Source: Streptomyces sp. NBC_00448 (GTDB lineage Bacteria > Actinomycetota > Actinomycetes > Streptomycetales > Streptomycetaceae). Taken from it: 64,000 bases of DNA. The notes under the pieces are model-generated. The model did not search any database. It saw only the letters and a program-made list of their open reading frames with translations, and had not been told where the DNA came from. How positions within the stretch are numbered: position 1 is the stretch's first letter; each line of letters opens with the position of its first letter. Below are positions 8,117 through 16,488 of this stretch, one piece after another. The stretch spans positions 7,805,501 through 7,869,500 of the forward strand of contig NZ_CP107913.1 in assembly GCF_036014115.1 (NCBI RefSeq), written 5' to 3'. Position numbers and translations under genes: made by a program.

Positions 8117-9502
8117 ATGAGCGACGTGACCGACGAGACCGCCGACCGGCTCGGCACGTACGCCGGCGCGGCCACGTACACCCCGTACGGCGGCCGGGTC
8201 GGCGGCCTGACCGATGACGACGGTGGCACTGCCCAGGACGCGGACGACGAACGCGACGACCTGCAACCCCCGTTGCAGTACCGCTTCGACGGCCCCGACG
8301 ACGCCCCCGTGCTGGTCCTCGGACCCGCGCTCGGCTCGACCTGGCACATGTGGGACCGGCAACTGCCGCAACTCACCGCGCACTGGCGGGTCCTGCGGTA
8401 CGAACTGCCCGGGCACGGCGGCGCGCCCGCCGAGCCCGCCTCGACCGTGGACAACCTCGCCCGGCGGCTGCTGGCCGTCCTCGACGACGAGGAGGTCGAC
8501 AGCTTCGGGTACGCCGGCTGCGAGCTGGGCGGGGCGGTGGGGGCCCGGCTGGCCCTGCTGCGGCCCGACCGGCTGGCCGCGCTCGCCCTGGTGTCGGCCG
8601 CGGCCCGGTTCGGCAGCGCGGACACCTGGCGGCAGCGCGGCGTGGTGGTCCGCGCCAACGGCCTGGACCGCACCGCCGCCAACACCCCCGAACGCTGGTT
8701 CACCGGGCCGTTCCGGACCACCCAGCCGGCGATCACCCAGTGGGCCGTGCAGATGGTGAAGACCACCGACAGCGCCTGCTACATCGCCGCCTGCGAGGCG
8801 CTCGCCGGGTTCGACATCCGCGACCAGCTCGGCAGCATCACCGTGCCCACGCTGGTGGTGGCCGGCGCCGACGACACCGAGACGCCGCCGGCCGACGCCC
8901 GGCTGCTGGTCGCGGGCATCCCCGACGCGCGGCTCGCCGTCGTGCCCGGCACCGGGCACCTCGCGCCCGTCGAGGAACCCGCCGCCGTCGGCACCCTCCT
9001 GGTACGGCACTTCGAGACCGCGTGGGCGGCCGACCGCACGTCCGGCACGATCCCGTACGCGCCCGCGCCGCCGCCGGTGCAGCCGCGCGTCCCCGCGCCC
9101 GCCGCCGCGCCGCCCGGGCCCGACGCGTACGCCGAGGGCATGCGCATCCGCCGGGAGATGATCGGCGAGGCCGAGGTCGACGCGGCGGTCGCCCGGGCGA
9201 AGACGTTCGGGAGCGGGTTCGACACGTTCGCCACCCGCTGGGCGTGGGGCGAGACGTGGACCCGCCCCGGGCTCGACCGCCGCACCCGGAACTTCGTCGC
9301 CCTCACCGCGCTCACGGTGCTCGGCCAGCTGGAGGAGCTCGCGGACCACACCCGGGCGGCTCTCCGGGGCGGGCTGACCCCCACCGAGATAGAGGAGACC
9401 CTGATGCAGACGTCCGTCTACTGCGGGTTGCCCGCGGCGCGGGCGGCCGTGGACAGGGCTCGCTCGGTGATCGAGCAGGAGACTTCCACGGGCAAGGGGT
9501 GA
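8117..9502 (+). CDS. pcaL: Fused 3-oxoadipate enol-lactonase / 4-carboxymuconolactone decarboxylase-like protein
   Basis: 461 aa. Residues ~50-310 form an alpha/beta hydrolase with a Pro/Ala linker after it. Residues ~335-455 form a carboxymuconolactone decarboxylase domain (GMRIRREMIGE, FATRWAWGETW, TALTVLGQLEEL). In beta-ketoadipate catabolism, PcaL decarboxylates 4-carboxymuconolactone and opens the resulting enol-lactone. The nucleophile elbow reads GYAGCELGG: Cys135 replaces the usual Ser; Asp252/253 and His281 complete the triad. No other pca gene is in the window, so the pathway role is unproven. A TAGCGT box ends six bases before the ATG, with GAGG in between, so transcription may begin at or near the start codon. 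Confidence 0.82.
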   Translation: MSDVTDETADRLGTYAGAATYTPYGGRVGGLTDDDGGTAQDADDERDDLQPPLQYRFDGPDDAPVLVLGPALGSTWHMWDRQLPQLTAHWRVLRYELPGHGGAPAEPASTVDNLARRLLAVLDDEEVDSFGYAGCELGGAVGARLALLRPDRLAALALVSAAARFGSADTWRQRGVVVRANGLDRTAANTPERWFTGPFRTTQPAITQWAVQMVKTTDSACYIAACEALAGFDIRDQLGSITVPTLVVAGADDTETPPADARLLVAGIPDARLAVVPGTGHLAPVEEPAAVGTLLVRHFETAWAADRTSGTIPYAPAPPPVQPRVPAPAAAPPGPDAYAEGMRIRREMIGEAEVDAAVARAKTFGSGFDTFATRWAWGETWTRPGLDRRTRNFVALTALTVLGQLEELADHTRAALRGGLTPTEIEETLMQTSVYCGLPAARAAVDRARSVIEQETSTGKG

Positions 9503-9573
9503 CGGGACGCCCGGGGCGCCTGGTCGCGGATGTGCCCGGACCGTGCGGCTCGTGGGTGGTTCGTCGCGCAGTT

Positions 9574-9624
9574 CTCCCCCTGGCTTCGCCTGGGTGGGGG
9601 TGCCCCCGGCGGAGCCAGGGGGAG
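9574..9624. terminator. Large inverted repeat between pcaL and the metallo-hydrolase gene
   Basis: CTCCCCCTGGCT at 9574-9585 pairs perfectly with AGCCAGGGGGAG at 9613-9624. Inside the 27-base loop, GGGGG (9596-9600) faces CCCCC (9603-9607). This is a strong hairpin without a U-tract, as usual for Streptomyces terminators. Flanking text (GTGGGTGGTTCGTCGCGCAG, then GGCGCCCCTGA) matches a dispersed family seen again near 13.7 and 28.1 kb. Confidence 0.6.
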
Positions 9625-9713
9625 TACCCCCGGCGCCCCTGAACAAGTGCGGGTCGTCCGGTGTCACCCGTGGCGGTCGGCGGCGGGGTATCCCTCCGAG
9701 GCAGGATGGGGGG

Positions 9714-10346
9714 ATGGAGCTGACCAAGAAATCTCATGCGTGCGTGCGGCTGGACCAGGACGGGCGGACGCTGGTGATCGACCCGGGGGCGTTCAGCGAG
9801 CCGGACTCGGTGGCCGGGGTGGACGCGATCCTGGTGACACACGAGCACATGGACCACTTCAGCGAGGACCGGCTGCGGGCCGGGCTGGAGGCGAACCCGG
9901 CGGCGGAGCTGTGGACGCTGGCGAGCGTCGCGGAGAAGGTGTCCGCGGCGTTCCCGGGCCGGGTGCACACCGTCGGGCACGGCGACACGTTCACCGCGGC
10001 CGGGTTCGACGTGCAGGTGCACGGCGAGCTGCACGCGGTGATCCACCCGGACATCCCGCGGATCACCAACATCGGTTTCCTGATCGACCGTGCCGTCTTC
10101 CACCCCGGTGACGCGCTGACGCTGCCCGGCCACGCCGTGGACACGCTGCTGCTGCCGGTGATGGCGCCGTGGAACAAGATCTCCGAGGTGATCGACTACG
10201 TCCGCGAGGTGAAGCCGCGCCGGTCGATCGACGTGCACGACGCGCTGCTCACCGACCTCGCCCGACCGATCTACGACATGCAGATCGGCAACCTCGGCGG
10301 GGCCGACCACCTGCGGCTGGCGCCGGGGGAGGCCGCCACCGTCTGA
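9714..10346 (+). CDS. Metallo-beta-lactamase-fold hydrolase (UlaG-like)
   Basis: 210 aa. The ATG at 9714 follows a G-rich ribosome site (GGATGGGGGG). The zinc signature THEHMDHF is at about 42-49, a further ligand is in ELHAVIHPD, and VFHPGDAL supplies the late Asp. This is the compact UlaG-type subfamily that hydrolyses cyclic or phosphorylated esters, but the substrate is unknown. It is preceded by a repeat hairpin and followed 44 bases later by exonuclease III, which seems to have its own leaderless promoter. Confidence 0.85.
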   Translation: MELTKKSHACVRLDQDGRTLVIDPGAFSEPDSVAGVDAILVTHEHMDHFSEDRLRAGLEANPAAELWTLASVAEKVSAAFPGRVHTVGHGDTFTAAGFDVQVHGELHAVIHPDIPRITNIGFLIDRAVFHPGDALTLPGHAVDTLLLPVMAPWNKISEVIDYVREVKPRRSIDVHDALLTDLARPIYDMQIGNLGGADHLRLAPGEAATV

Positions 10347-10376
10347 GGGTGCGGGCGGGCTGTCGTACCCAGCGGC

Positions 10377-10382
10377 TAGGTT
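10377..10382 (+). promoter_or_regulatory. -10 box for a probable leaderless xth transcript
   Basis: TAGGTT lies seven bases before the exonuclease III ATG and no Shine-Dalgarno sequence is present. The expected transcription start coincides with the start codon. No convincing -35 is visible. The same layout recurs at several other genes in the window. Confidence 0.5.
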
Positions 10383-10389
10383 GGGGCAC

Positions 10390-11169
10390 ATGCGTATCGC
10401 GACCTGGAACGTCAACTCGATCACCGCGCGGCTGCCCCGGCTGCTGGCCTGGCTGGAGAGCAGCGGCACCGATGTGCTGTGCGTCCAGGAGACCAAGTGC
10501 ACCGCCGAGCAGTTCCCGCACGACGAGCTGCGCGCGATCGGTTACGAGGCCGCCGTCGAGGCCACCGGGCGGTGGAACGGCGTGGCGGTCATCTCCCGGG
10601 TCGGCCTGGCCGACGTGGTGCACGGCCTGCCCGACGGCCCCCGGTACGAGGACGTGGCGGAGCCCCGCGCGCTCGCCGCGACGTGTGGCCCGGTCCGCGT
10701 CTGGTCGGTCTACGTGCCGAACGGCCGGGAGGTCGACCACCCGCACTTCGCCTACAAGCTGCGCTGGTTCGAGGCGCTGACCGCCGCCGTCGCCGGGGAC
10801 GCGGCGGGGCAGCGCCCCTTCGCCGTCCTCGGCGACTACAACGTGGCGCCGGCCGACGCCGACGTGTGGGACACCACCGCGTTCGAGGGCGCCACCCACG
10901 TCACGCCCGCCGAGCGCGCCGCGCTGGCCACCCTGCGCGGCACCGGCCTGAGCGACGTGGTGCCCCGCCCGCTGAAGTACGACCACCCGTACACGTACTG
11001 GGACTACCGCCAGCTCGCCTTCCCGAAGAACCGCGGCATGCGGATCGACCTCGTGTACGGCAACGAGCCGTTCGCGAAGGCGGTCTCCGACGCGTATGTG
11101 GACCGCGAGGAGCGCAAGGGCAAGGGTGCCTCCGACCACGCCCCGGTGGTGGTCGACCTGGAGGTGTGA
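10390..11169 (+). CDS. xth: Exodeoxyribonuclease III (AP endonuclease)
   Basis: 259 aa, normal for ExoIII. The protein begins MRIATWNVNS (metal/phosphate Asn) and has QETK at 33-36 with the metal-binding Glu34. Later come LGDYNVAP, RIDLVYGN and the catalytic SDHAPVVVDL near the C-terminus. It incises DNA at abasic sites in base-excision repair and trims 3' ends. The ATG at 10390 was preferred over a TTG three codons upstream because it sits seven bases after a TAGGTT -10 box. Confidence 0.95.
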   Translation: MRIATWNVNSITARLPRLLAWLESSGTDVLCVQETKCTAEQFPHDELRAIGYEAAVEATGRWNGVAVISRVGLADVVHGLPDGPRYEDVAEPRALAATCGPVRVWSVYVPNGREVDHPHFAYKLRWFEALTAAVAGDAAGQRPFAVLGDYNVAPADADVWDTTAFEGATHVTPAERAALATLRGTGLSDVVPRPLKYDHPYTYWDYRQLAFPKNRGMRIDLVYGNEPFAKAVSDAYVDREERKGKGASDHAPVVVDLEV

Positions 11170-11366
11170 GGGAGCCCCCGGTGTGGCGTGCGGCCGACCG
11201 GGGTCATCAGCGCGGGGGACCACCACGGGCGTGTCAGCGGCCGATCGGCCGGAAGGGCACCGCCGCGCGTGCATGATGGCGCCAGCGGACATCCCGGGAC
11301 ACGCCCTCACCGGTCCCTGACGCTCCCTCACACCACCTTCACCACCGGCTTGTACGGAGGCACGAC

Positions 11367-11624
11367 GTGGACTCCCTTCAGCAACTGCCGAACATCGGAG
11401 CGGTGCTCGCAGATCGGCTGCGCCGCGCCGGAGTGGACGACGCGGGCGAACTGCGCCGCCTCGGCTCGGGCCGCGCCTTCGAGAAGATCCGCCCGGAGCT
11501 TCCGGAGGACGCCTGCACCCACACCCTCCTCGCGCTCGAGGGTGCGCTTCGCGGAATGCGCTGGACCGCGATCCCCCAGACCGAGCGCGACACCCTCGTC
11601 CACCGCGTACTGGGGTGCCCCTGA
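11367..11624 (+). CDS. TfoX C-terminal-domain protein (helix-hairpin-helix, small)
   Basis: 85 aa from a GTG preceded by GGAGG. The sequence LQQLPNIGAVLADRLRRAGVDDAGELRRLGSGRAFEKI matches the C-terminal domain of TfoX/Sxy proteins, a helix-hairpin-helix-like fold; the N-terminal TfoX domain is absent. In enterics full-length TfoX activates competence genes. Stand-alone C-terminal versions are common in actinobacteria and their role is unknown. The gene lies alone between exonuclease III and transketolase. A half-copy of a dispersed intergenic repeat (GTCCTGCCGGTTCAGGG, near 11640) follows it. Confidence 0.8.
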   Translation: MDSLQQLPNIGAVLADRLRRAGVDDAGELRRLGSGRAFEKIRPELPEDACTHTLLALEGALRGMRWTAIPQTERDTLVHRVLGCP

Positions 11625-11790
11625 CCCCGCGGTTGGTGTGTCCTGCCGGTTCAGGGTCCACCGGTCGGTGGTGGGCCCGGCGCGCCGGCAGGCGGCGGGG
11701 CGAAGGTGCATCCACTGCGGCGGGGCCGTTTACGTGCTAGGGGCCCGGGCAGCCGCACGGAAGGGGGACCGTCGCGAGAAGGGAAACCTG

Positions 11791-13656
11791 ATGCCCCCGA
11801 CCGTCACGCAGGATACCGTGCTCGGCCACGCGCAGATCGCCGAACTCGGGCAGCAGCTCAGAGTGGACGCGGTCCGGGCCGCGGATGCCGCCGGCTCCGG
11901 GCACCCCACCTCCTCGATGTCCGCCGCGGACATCTTCGCGGTGCTGCTCGCCCGGCACCTGCGCTACGACTTCGACCATCCGGAGCACCCCGGCAACGAC
12001 CACCTGATCCTGTCCAAGGGCCACGCCTCCCCGCTGCTGTACGCCGCGTACAAGGCGGCCGGCGCCATCAGCGACGACGAGCTGCTCACCTTCCGCAAGC
12101 TCGGCAGCCGGCTGGAGGGCCACCCGACGCCGAAGATCCCGTGGGTCGACGTGGCCACCGGTTCGCTCGGCCAGGGCCTGCCGATCGGCGTGGGCGTGGC
12201 GCTGGCGGGCGCCCGGCTGGACCACCTGCCGTACCGCACCTGGGTGCTGTGCGGCGACAGCGAGATGGCCGAGGGATCGGTGTGGGAGGCGTTCGAGCAG
12301 GCCGGGATGGAAGGGCTCGACAATCTCACCCTGATCATCGACGTGAACCGGCTCGGCCAGCGAGGCCCCACCCGGCACGGCTGGGACTTGGAGGCGTACG
12401 CCCGGCGGATCAGGGCGTTCGGCTGGCACACCGTGGAGGTCGACGGCCATGACGTCGACGCCGTCGACCGGGCCATGGCGACCGCCCGCGGCAACCGCGG
12501 CGCCCCCACCGCGATCATCGCCCGCACCCGCAAGGGCCGGGGCGTGGCCGCCGTGGAGAACCAGGAGGGCAAGCACGGCAAGCCGCTGCCCGACGCCGAA
12601 GCCGCGATCCGCGAGCTCGGCGGCCGCCGTGACCTGCGGGTCCAGGTCGCCGGGCCCCCCGATGCCGTACGGCCGCCGCGCACGGCGCCCGACCCGGACG
12701 CCGCCCTGCCGCGGTACGACAAGGGCGGCAGCGTCGCCACCCGCACCGCGTTCGGCGAGACGCTCGCGGCCCTCGGGGACCGGCGCGGCGACATCGTCAC
12801 CCTCGACGGCGAGGTCGGCGACTCCACCAAGGCGCAGCTGTTCGCCGCCGACCACGCCGACCGCTACATCGAGTGCTACATCGCCGAGCAGGAGCTGATC
12901 GGCGCGGCCGTCGGCGTCGGCGTGTGCGGCTGGACGCCGTACGCGTCCACGTTCGCGGCGTTCCTGACCCGCGCGCACGACTTCCTGCGGATGGCCGCGG
13001 TGTCCCGCTCCGACCTCAATGTGGTCGGCACCCACGCGGGCGTCGCCATCGGCGAGGACGGCCCGTCCCAGATGGGCCTGGAGGACATCGCGATGCTGCG
13101 CGCGATCCACGGCAGCACCGTGCTCTACCCGTGCGACGCGAACCAGACCGTGCAGCTCGTCACGGCCATGGCCGAGCGGCGCGGCGTCACCTACCTGCGG
13201 GCCAGCCGCGGCGACTTCCCGGTGATCTACGGGCCCGACGACGCCTTCCCGATCGGCGGCAGCAAGGTGCTGCGCGCGAGCGACGACGACCAGGTCACGC
13301 TCATCGGTGCCGGGGTGACCGTGCACGAGGCGCTCAGCGCCGCGGACAAGCTGGCGGCCGAAGGGATCAGCGCGCGCGTGATCGATCTCTACTCCGTCAA
13401 GCCGGTCGACGTGCAGACGCTGCGGGCTGCTGCGCAGGCGACCGGGCGGTTCGTCACCGTCGAGGACCACCACCCCGAGGGCGGGCTCGCCGACGCCGTC
13501 CTGGAGTCCTTCGGGAACGGGCATCCCATGCCGGTGCTCACCCGGCTCGCCGTTCACTCCATGCCGGGGTCGGCGACTCCCGATGAGCAACTCGACGCCG
13601 CAGGGGTGAGTGCCCCCGCGATCACCGCGGCCGCCCGCAAGCTCCTGGCCGACTGA
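11791..13656 (+). CDS. tkt: Transketolase
   Basis: 621 aa, close to the short (human-like) transketolases. Thiamine-diphosphate binding is shown by GDSEMAEGSVWEAFEQAG followed by LIIDVNRLGQ; here GDS replaces the usual GDG. Other family blocks are AADAAGSGHPTSSMSAAD, SKGHASPLLYAA, the pyrimidine-domain IAEQELIGAAVGVG and the C-terminal VEDHHPEGGL. It exchanges two-carbon units in the pentose phosphate pathway. The ATG at 11791 follows GAAGGGA. Upstream in-frame sequence has no coding character. A perfect 38-base palindrome lies 110 bases past the stop. Confidence 0.93.
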   Translation: MPPTVTQDTVLGHAQIAELGQQLRVDAVRAADAAGSGHPTSSMSAADIFAVLLARHLRYDFDHPEHPGNDHLILSKGHASPLLYAAYKAAGAISDDELLTFRKLGSRLEGHPTPKIPWVDVATGSLGQGLPIGVGVALAGARLDHLPYRTWVLCGDSEMAEGSVWEAFEQAGMEGLDNLTLIIDVNRLGQRGPTRHGWDLEAYARRIRAFGWHTVEVDGHDVDAVDRAMATARGNRGAPTAIIARTRKGRGVAAVENQEGKHGKPLPDAEAAIRELGGRRDLRVQVAGPPDAVRPPRTAPDPDAALPRYDKGGSVATRTAFGETLAALGDRRGDIVTLDGEVGDSTKAQLFAADHADRYIECYIAEQELIGAAVGVGVCGWTPYASTFAAFLTRAHDFLRMAAVSRSDLNVVGTHAGVAIGEDGPSQMGLEDIAMLRAIHGSTVLYPCDANQTVQLVTAMAERRGVTYLRASRGDFPVIYGPDDAFPIGGSKVLRASDDDQVTLIGAGVTVHEALSAADKLAAEGISARVIDLYSVKPVDVQTLRAAAQATGRFVTVEDHHPEGGLADAVLESFGNGHPMPVLTRLAVHSMPGSATPDEQLDAAGVSAPAITAAARKLLAD

Positions 13657-13766
13657 ACCCCCCCGGGTGCCCCGGCCCCGTCCTCGCGGGACCTTCCGCC
13701 CGGTGGGTGGCTTGTCGCGCCGTTCCTCCCCCAGAGCTTCGCCTGGGAGGTACCCCAGCGCCCCTC

Positions 13767-13804
13767 ATCGGTGATGCTCCTTCCGCGGAAGGAGCATCAC
13801 CGAT
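13767..13804. terminator. 38-bp perfect palindrome downstream of transketolase
   Basis: Arms of 19 bases, ATCGGTGATGCTCCTTCCG at 13767-13785 and its exact complement at 13786-13804, meet with no loop. It is embedded in a larger dispersed repeat whose outer parts read CTTGTCGCGCCGTTCC on the left and GCGCGGGGAACTGCGCGAG on the right. A second imperfect hairpin (13830-13856) follows. This fits a terminator for tkt and protection between convergent genes. Confidence 0.6.
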
Positions 13805-13905
13805 CAGGAGCGCGGGGAACTGCGCGAGTCGCCACAGTGCCAGCGGCACTATGGCGACGGAGAGCAACCACCCCCAAGGGGCGCGAGGAACTGCGCGAGC
13901 AACCG

Positions 13906-13976
13906 CCCACCAACAGGCGGGCGAAGCAGGACCGCAAGGGGCACCCATGTCACCCACCCACCAACAGGCGGGCGAA
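13906..13976. repeat. 20-bp direct repeat in the tkt/DUF6479 gap
   Basis: CCCACCAACAGGCGGGCGAA occurs at 13906-13925 and again at 13957-13976, with similar downstream text (ACCGCAAGGGGC, GCCGCAAGGGCC). Together with the two hairpins it fills the 425-base gap 13657-14081, in which I see no gene. Confidence 0.7.
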
Positions 13977-14047
13977 GGCACGGCCGCAAGGGCCACGCAC
14001 CTCACCCGCCCACCGGCAGGTGGTCCCGGGACGGGCGGGACGAGGGC

Positions 14048-14070
14048 ACCCGGGCGGGTCCCGCCCGGGT
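14048..14070. terminator. Hairpin terminator at the 3' end of the DUF6479-like gene
   Basis: ACCCGGGCGGG (14048-14058) pairs perfectly with CCCGCCCGGGT (14060-14070) around a single-base loop, 12 bases beyond the minus-strand stop at 14082. Confidence 0.6.
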
Positions 14071-14081
14071 ACCCGCAGGGA

Positions 14082-14474
14082 CTAATCCACGTTGTGGCCG
14101 CCGTGCCGCTGCGTGTGGGTACGGACGCGCCCACCGCGCACGCCGGAGGCGTGCACCTCGTGGGGGAGCCGCCGCCTCCCGTCATGCGGCATCTCGTCGG
14201 GCTCGATCCGCCGCTCGTCGTGGCTGCGGTGCCCGTCACCCTGGTGACCGGGCCCGTGATCCGGCGGCGCACCACTGTCGTGCTCCTGACGGGTCGCCCA
14301 CGCGCCCGACCGGGGCCGCCTGCCCCGCGGCACCGCGGGTCCGCGGCCCACCCGCCGCATCCCGAACACCACGGCCGCGATCAGGACGATCACGATGCAG
14401 ATTCCGATCACCAAGGGGCCGATCGAACCGGCCGGGAGCGCGAGCTGGACCATGTGCTGCTCGGAAAGAGACAT
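14082..14474 (-). CDS. Small membrane protein, DUF6479-like
   Basis: 130 aa from an ATG at 14474 with a strong GGAGGT six bases upstream. The N-terminus is followed by one hydrophobic segment (GPLVIGICIVIVLIAAVVFG, about 19-38). A hydrophilic His/Arg/Gly-rich tail contains DEMPHDGRRRLPHEVHASG. The single helix plus a P(H/Q)DGRR..PHE tail is the pattern I associate with the streptomycete DUF6479 family, whose function is unknown. It is divergent from the CDF metal transporter gene. Confidence 0.75.
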   Translation of the reverse strand: MSLSEQHMVQLALPAGSIGPLVIGICIVIVLIAAVVFGMRRVGRGPAVPRGRRPRSGAWATRQEHDSGAPPDHGPGHQGDGHRSHDERRIEPDEMPHDGRRRLPHEVHASGVRGGRVRTHTQRHGGHNVD

Positions 14475-14591
14475 TTCGGCACCTCCTCAAGGGACGGATG
14501 CCCGCGATCAGCGGGGGAACACGAGTGGCGAGCGGGAAAAGCGGAGCGCTGTACGAGGGACCACCGAGAGTGACCGATGGGGAGTGAGCGG

Positions 14592-15578
14592 ATGGCAGGG
14601 CAGTCACGCGACGAGGGCACCCGCGGCGCCGTACTGGTCGCGCTCGGCGCGAACCTGGTGATCGCCGCCGCCAAGACCGCCGCGGGACTGTTCGCGGCCT
14701 CCCCGGCGCTGCTTTCGGAGGCCGCGCACTCGGTGGCCGACAGCCTGAACGAGGTCTTCCTGCTCACCTCGCTGCGCCGCAGCCGCCGTGCCCCGGACCG
14801 CCGGCACCCCTTCGGCTACGGCAAGGAGCGCTACTTCTGGTCGCTGCTCGCCGCGGTCGGGATCTTCGTGCTCGGCGGCTGCTTCTCCTTCTACCAGGGC
14901 ATCCACGCGCTCGGCGACCACCGCAACGAGAGCCGCGACGGCTACCTCGCGGGCCTGGCGGTGCTGCTGGTGTCGCTGCTGGCCGAGGGCGGCTCGCTGC
15001 TGCGCGCCGCGCGCCAGGCCCGGCGGTCCGAGGAGGGCACCGACGACCCGGCGCTGCGCACGGTGCTCGCGGAGGACGGCACTGCCGTGATCGGGGTGCT
15101 GCTCGCCGCCACCGGCATGCTCGTGCACATGGCCACCGGTGACGGCGCGGCGGAGGCGGCCGCGTCGATGGCGATCGGCGTGCTGCTGATGATCGTGGCC
15201 ACCGGTCTGGCGCGGACCGCGCACCGCCAGCTGATCGGCGTGGCCGCCGACCCCGGGCTGCGCGACGAGATCGAGGCGCTGCTCGCCCGGCAGCCGGAGG
15301 TCGACACCGTCGAGGAACTGCTGACGATGCGGCTCGGCCTGGACTCCACGCTGGTCGCTGCGCGGATCGACCTGGTTGGCGGGATGGACAGCGAACGCGT
15401 CGAGGAGGTCAGCATGCGCATCCGGCGCTCCATCCGGGAGCGCTGGCCGGCCGCCGACCGGGTCTTCCTGGACATCACCGACGCCCGTACCGAGCGAGCC
15501 GAGCGCGCGGAGCGGGCGGAGCAGGCCGAGCAGGCTGAGCGGGCCGAGCACGACGCCGTCCGGCGCGAGGCCGGCTGA
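14592..15578 (+). CDS. Cation diffusion facilitator (CDF) metal exporter
   Basis: 328 aa from the ATG at 14592, chosen because GGGGAG lies seven bases upstream; an ATG five codons earlier (14577) is possible. Several transmembrane segments are present. The CDF substrate site is seen as LLSEAAHSVADSLNE in helix 2 and AEDGTAVIGVL in helix 5 (H/D..D pairs), followed by a cytoplasmic ferredoxin-like domain. It probably exports Zn2+ or a similar divalent ion in exchange for protons. The last ~30 residues are a low-complexity RAE/QAE repeat. A ZIP importer gene follows 78 bases later. Confidence 0.9.
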   Translation: MAGQSRDEGTRGAVLVALGANLVIAAAKTAAGLFAASPALLSEAAHSVADSLNEVFLLTSLRRSRRAPDRRHPFGYGKERYFWSLLAAVGIFVLGGCFSFYQGIHALGDHRNESRDGYLAGLAVLLVSLLAEGGSLLRAARQARRSEEGTDDPALRTVLAEDGTAVIGVLLAATGMLVHMATGDGAAEAAASMAIGVLLMIVATGLARTAHRQLIGVAADPGLRDEIEALLARQPEVDTVEELLTMRLGLDSTLVAARIDLVGGMDSERVEEVSMRIRRSIRERWPAADRVFLDITDARTERAERAERAEQAEQAERAEHDAVRREAG

Positions 15579-15656
15579 CCGCCCGCCCACGGCGGTGCTC
15601 CCCGGCGAGGGGCACCCGGATTCGCCTGCGCGGACGCCGTCCTGGATCATTGCGGC

Positions 15657-16409
15657 ATGCCGGTCCTGATAGCCACGTGCGCCTTCGTGATGACCCTGGT
15701 CGGCGGCGTCGTCGCACAGCACATCGGGGACCGCCGCCACCTCGTCCTCGGCCTCGCCGCGGGGCTGATGCTCGGCGTCGTCGGGTTCGACCTGCTGCCC
15801 GAGGCGCTGGAGAACCAGCCGCACCACGTCTTCGGGGTACCCGCCGGGCTGCTGATGTTCGTGGCCGGGTTCCTGGCCCTGCACATCGTGGAGCGCTCGG
15901 TCGCCATCCACCGCGCCCACGAAGGCGAGTACGCCTCGCACACCCACGGCCACGGCCACGCGCACGACCCGGTCAAGGGCATCGGCGTCGCCGCGGCGGG
16001 CGCGCTGGTCGGGCACAGCGTGATGGACGGCTTCGCGATCGGCGCGGCCTTCCAGGCCGGCAACACCGTCGGCATCGTGGTGGCCATCGCGGTCGTCGCG
16101 CACGACTTCGCCGACGGCTTCAACACGTACACGATCACCCGGCTGTACGGGAACGGCCGGCGCCGGGCCCAGACGCTGCTGGCCGCCGACGCGCTCGCCC
16201 CGGTGGTGGGCGCCGCGGTCACCCTCGCGTTCACCATCCCGTCCGGGGTGCTCGGCCTCTACCTCGGCTTCTTCGCCGGGTTCCTGCTCTACCTGGCCAC
16301 CTCCGACATCCTGCCGGAGGCGCACAGCCCGCACCCGTCCACCTCCACGCTGGTCTGCACGGTGGGCGGCGCCGGGATCATGTGGATGGTCATCGGCCTC
16401 GCCAACTAG
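15657..16409 (+). CDS. ZIP-family metal transporter
   Basis: 250 aa with about eight hydrophobic segments. The His-rich loop HTHGHGHAHD follows helix 3. The ZIP signature helices are GHSVMDGFAIGAAF and HDFADGFNT, whose His, Asp and Asn residues would bind metal. ZIP proteins usually bring Zn2+ or Fe2+ into the cytoplasm. It lies directly downstream of a CDF exporter in the same direction. No Zur box was visible in the 78-base gap. Confidence 0.88.
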   Translation: MPVLIATCAFVMTLVGGVVAQHIGDRRHLVLGLAAGLMLGVVGFDLLPEALENQPHHVFGVPAGLLMFVAGFLALHIVERSVAIHRAHEGEYASHTHGHGHAHDPVKGIGVAAAGALVGHSVMDGFAIGAAFQAGNTVGIVVAIAVVAHDFADGFNTYTITRLYGNGRRRAQTLLAADALAPVVGAAVTLAFTIPSGVLGLYLGFFAGFLLYLATSDILPEAHSPHPSTSTLVCTVGGAGIMWMVIGLAN

Positions 16410-16488
16410 TGCCGTGGCCGGGGGAGCGCCGCCCGGGACCGCGGCGCCACGTCGTGGACACGGCGCGGCCGACCGGGCTCGGTCGAGC

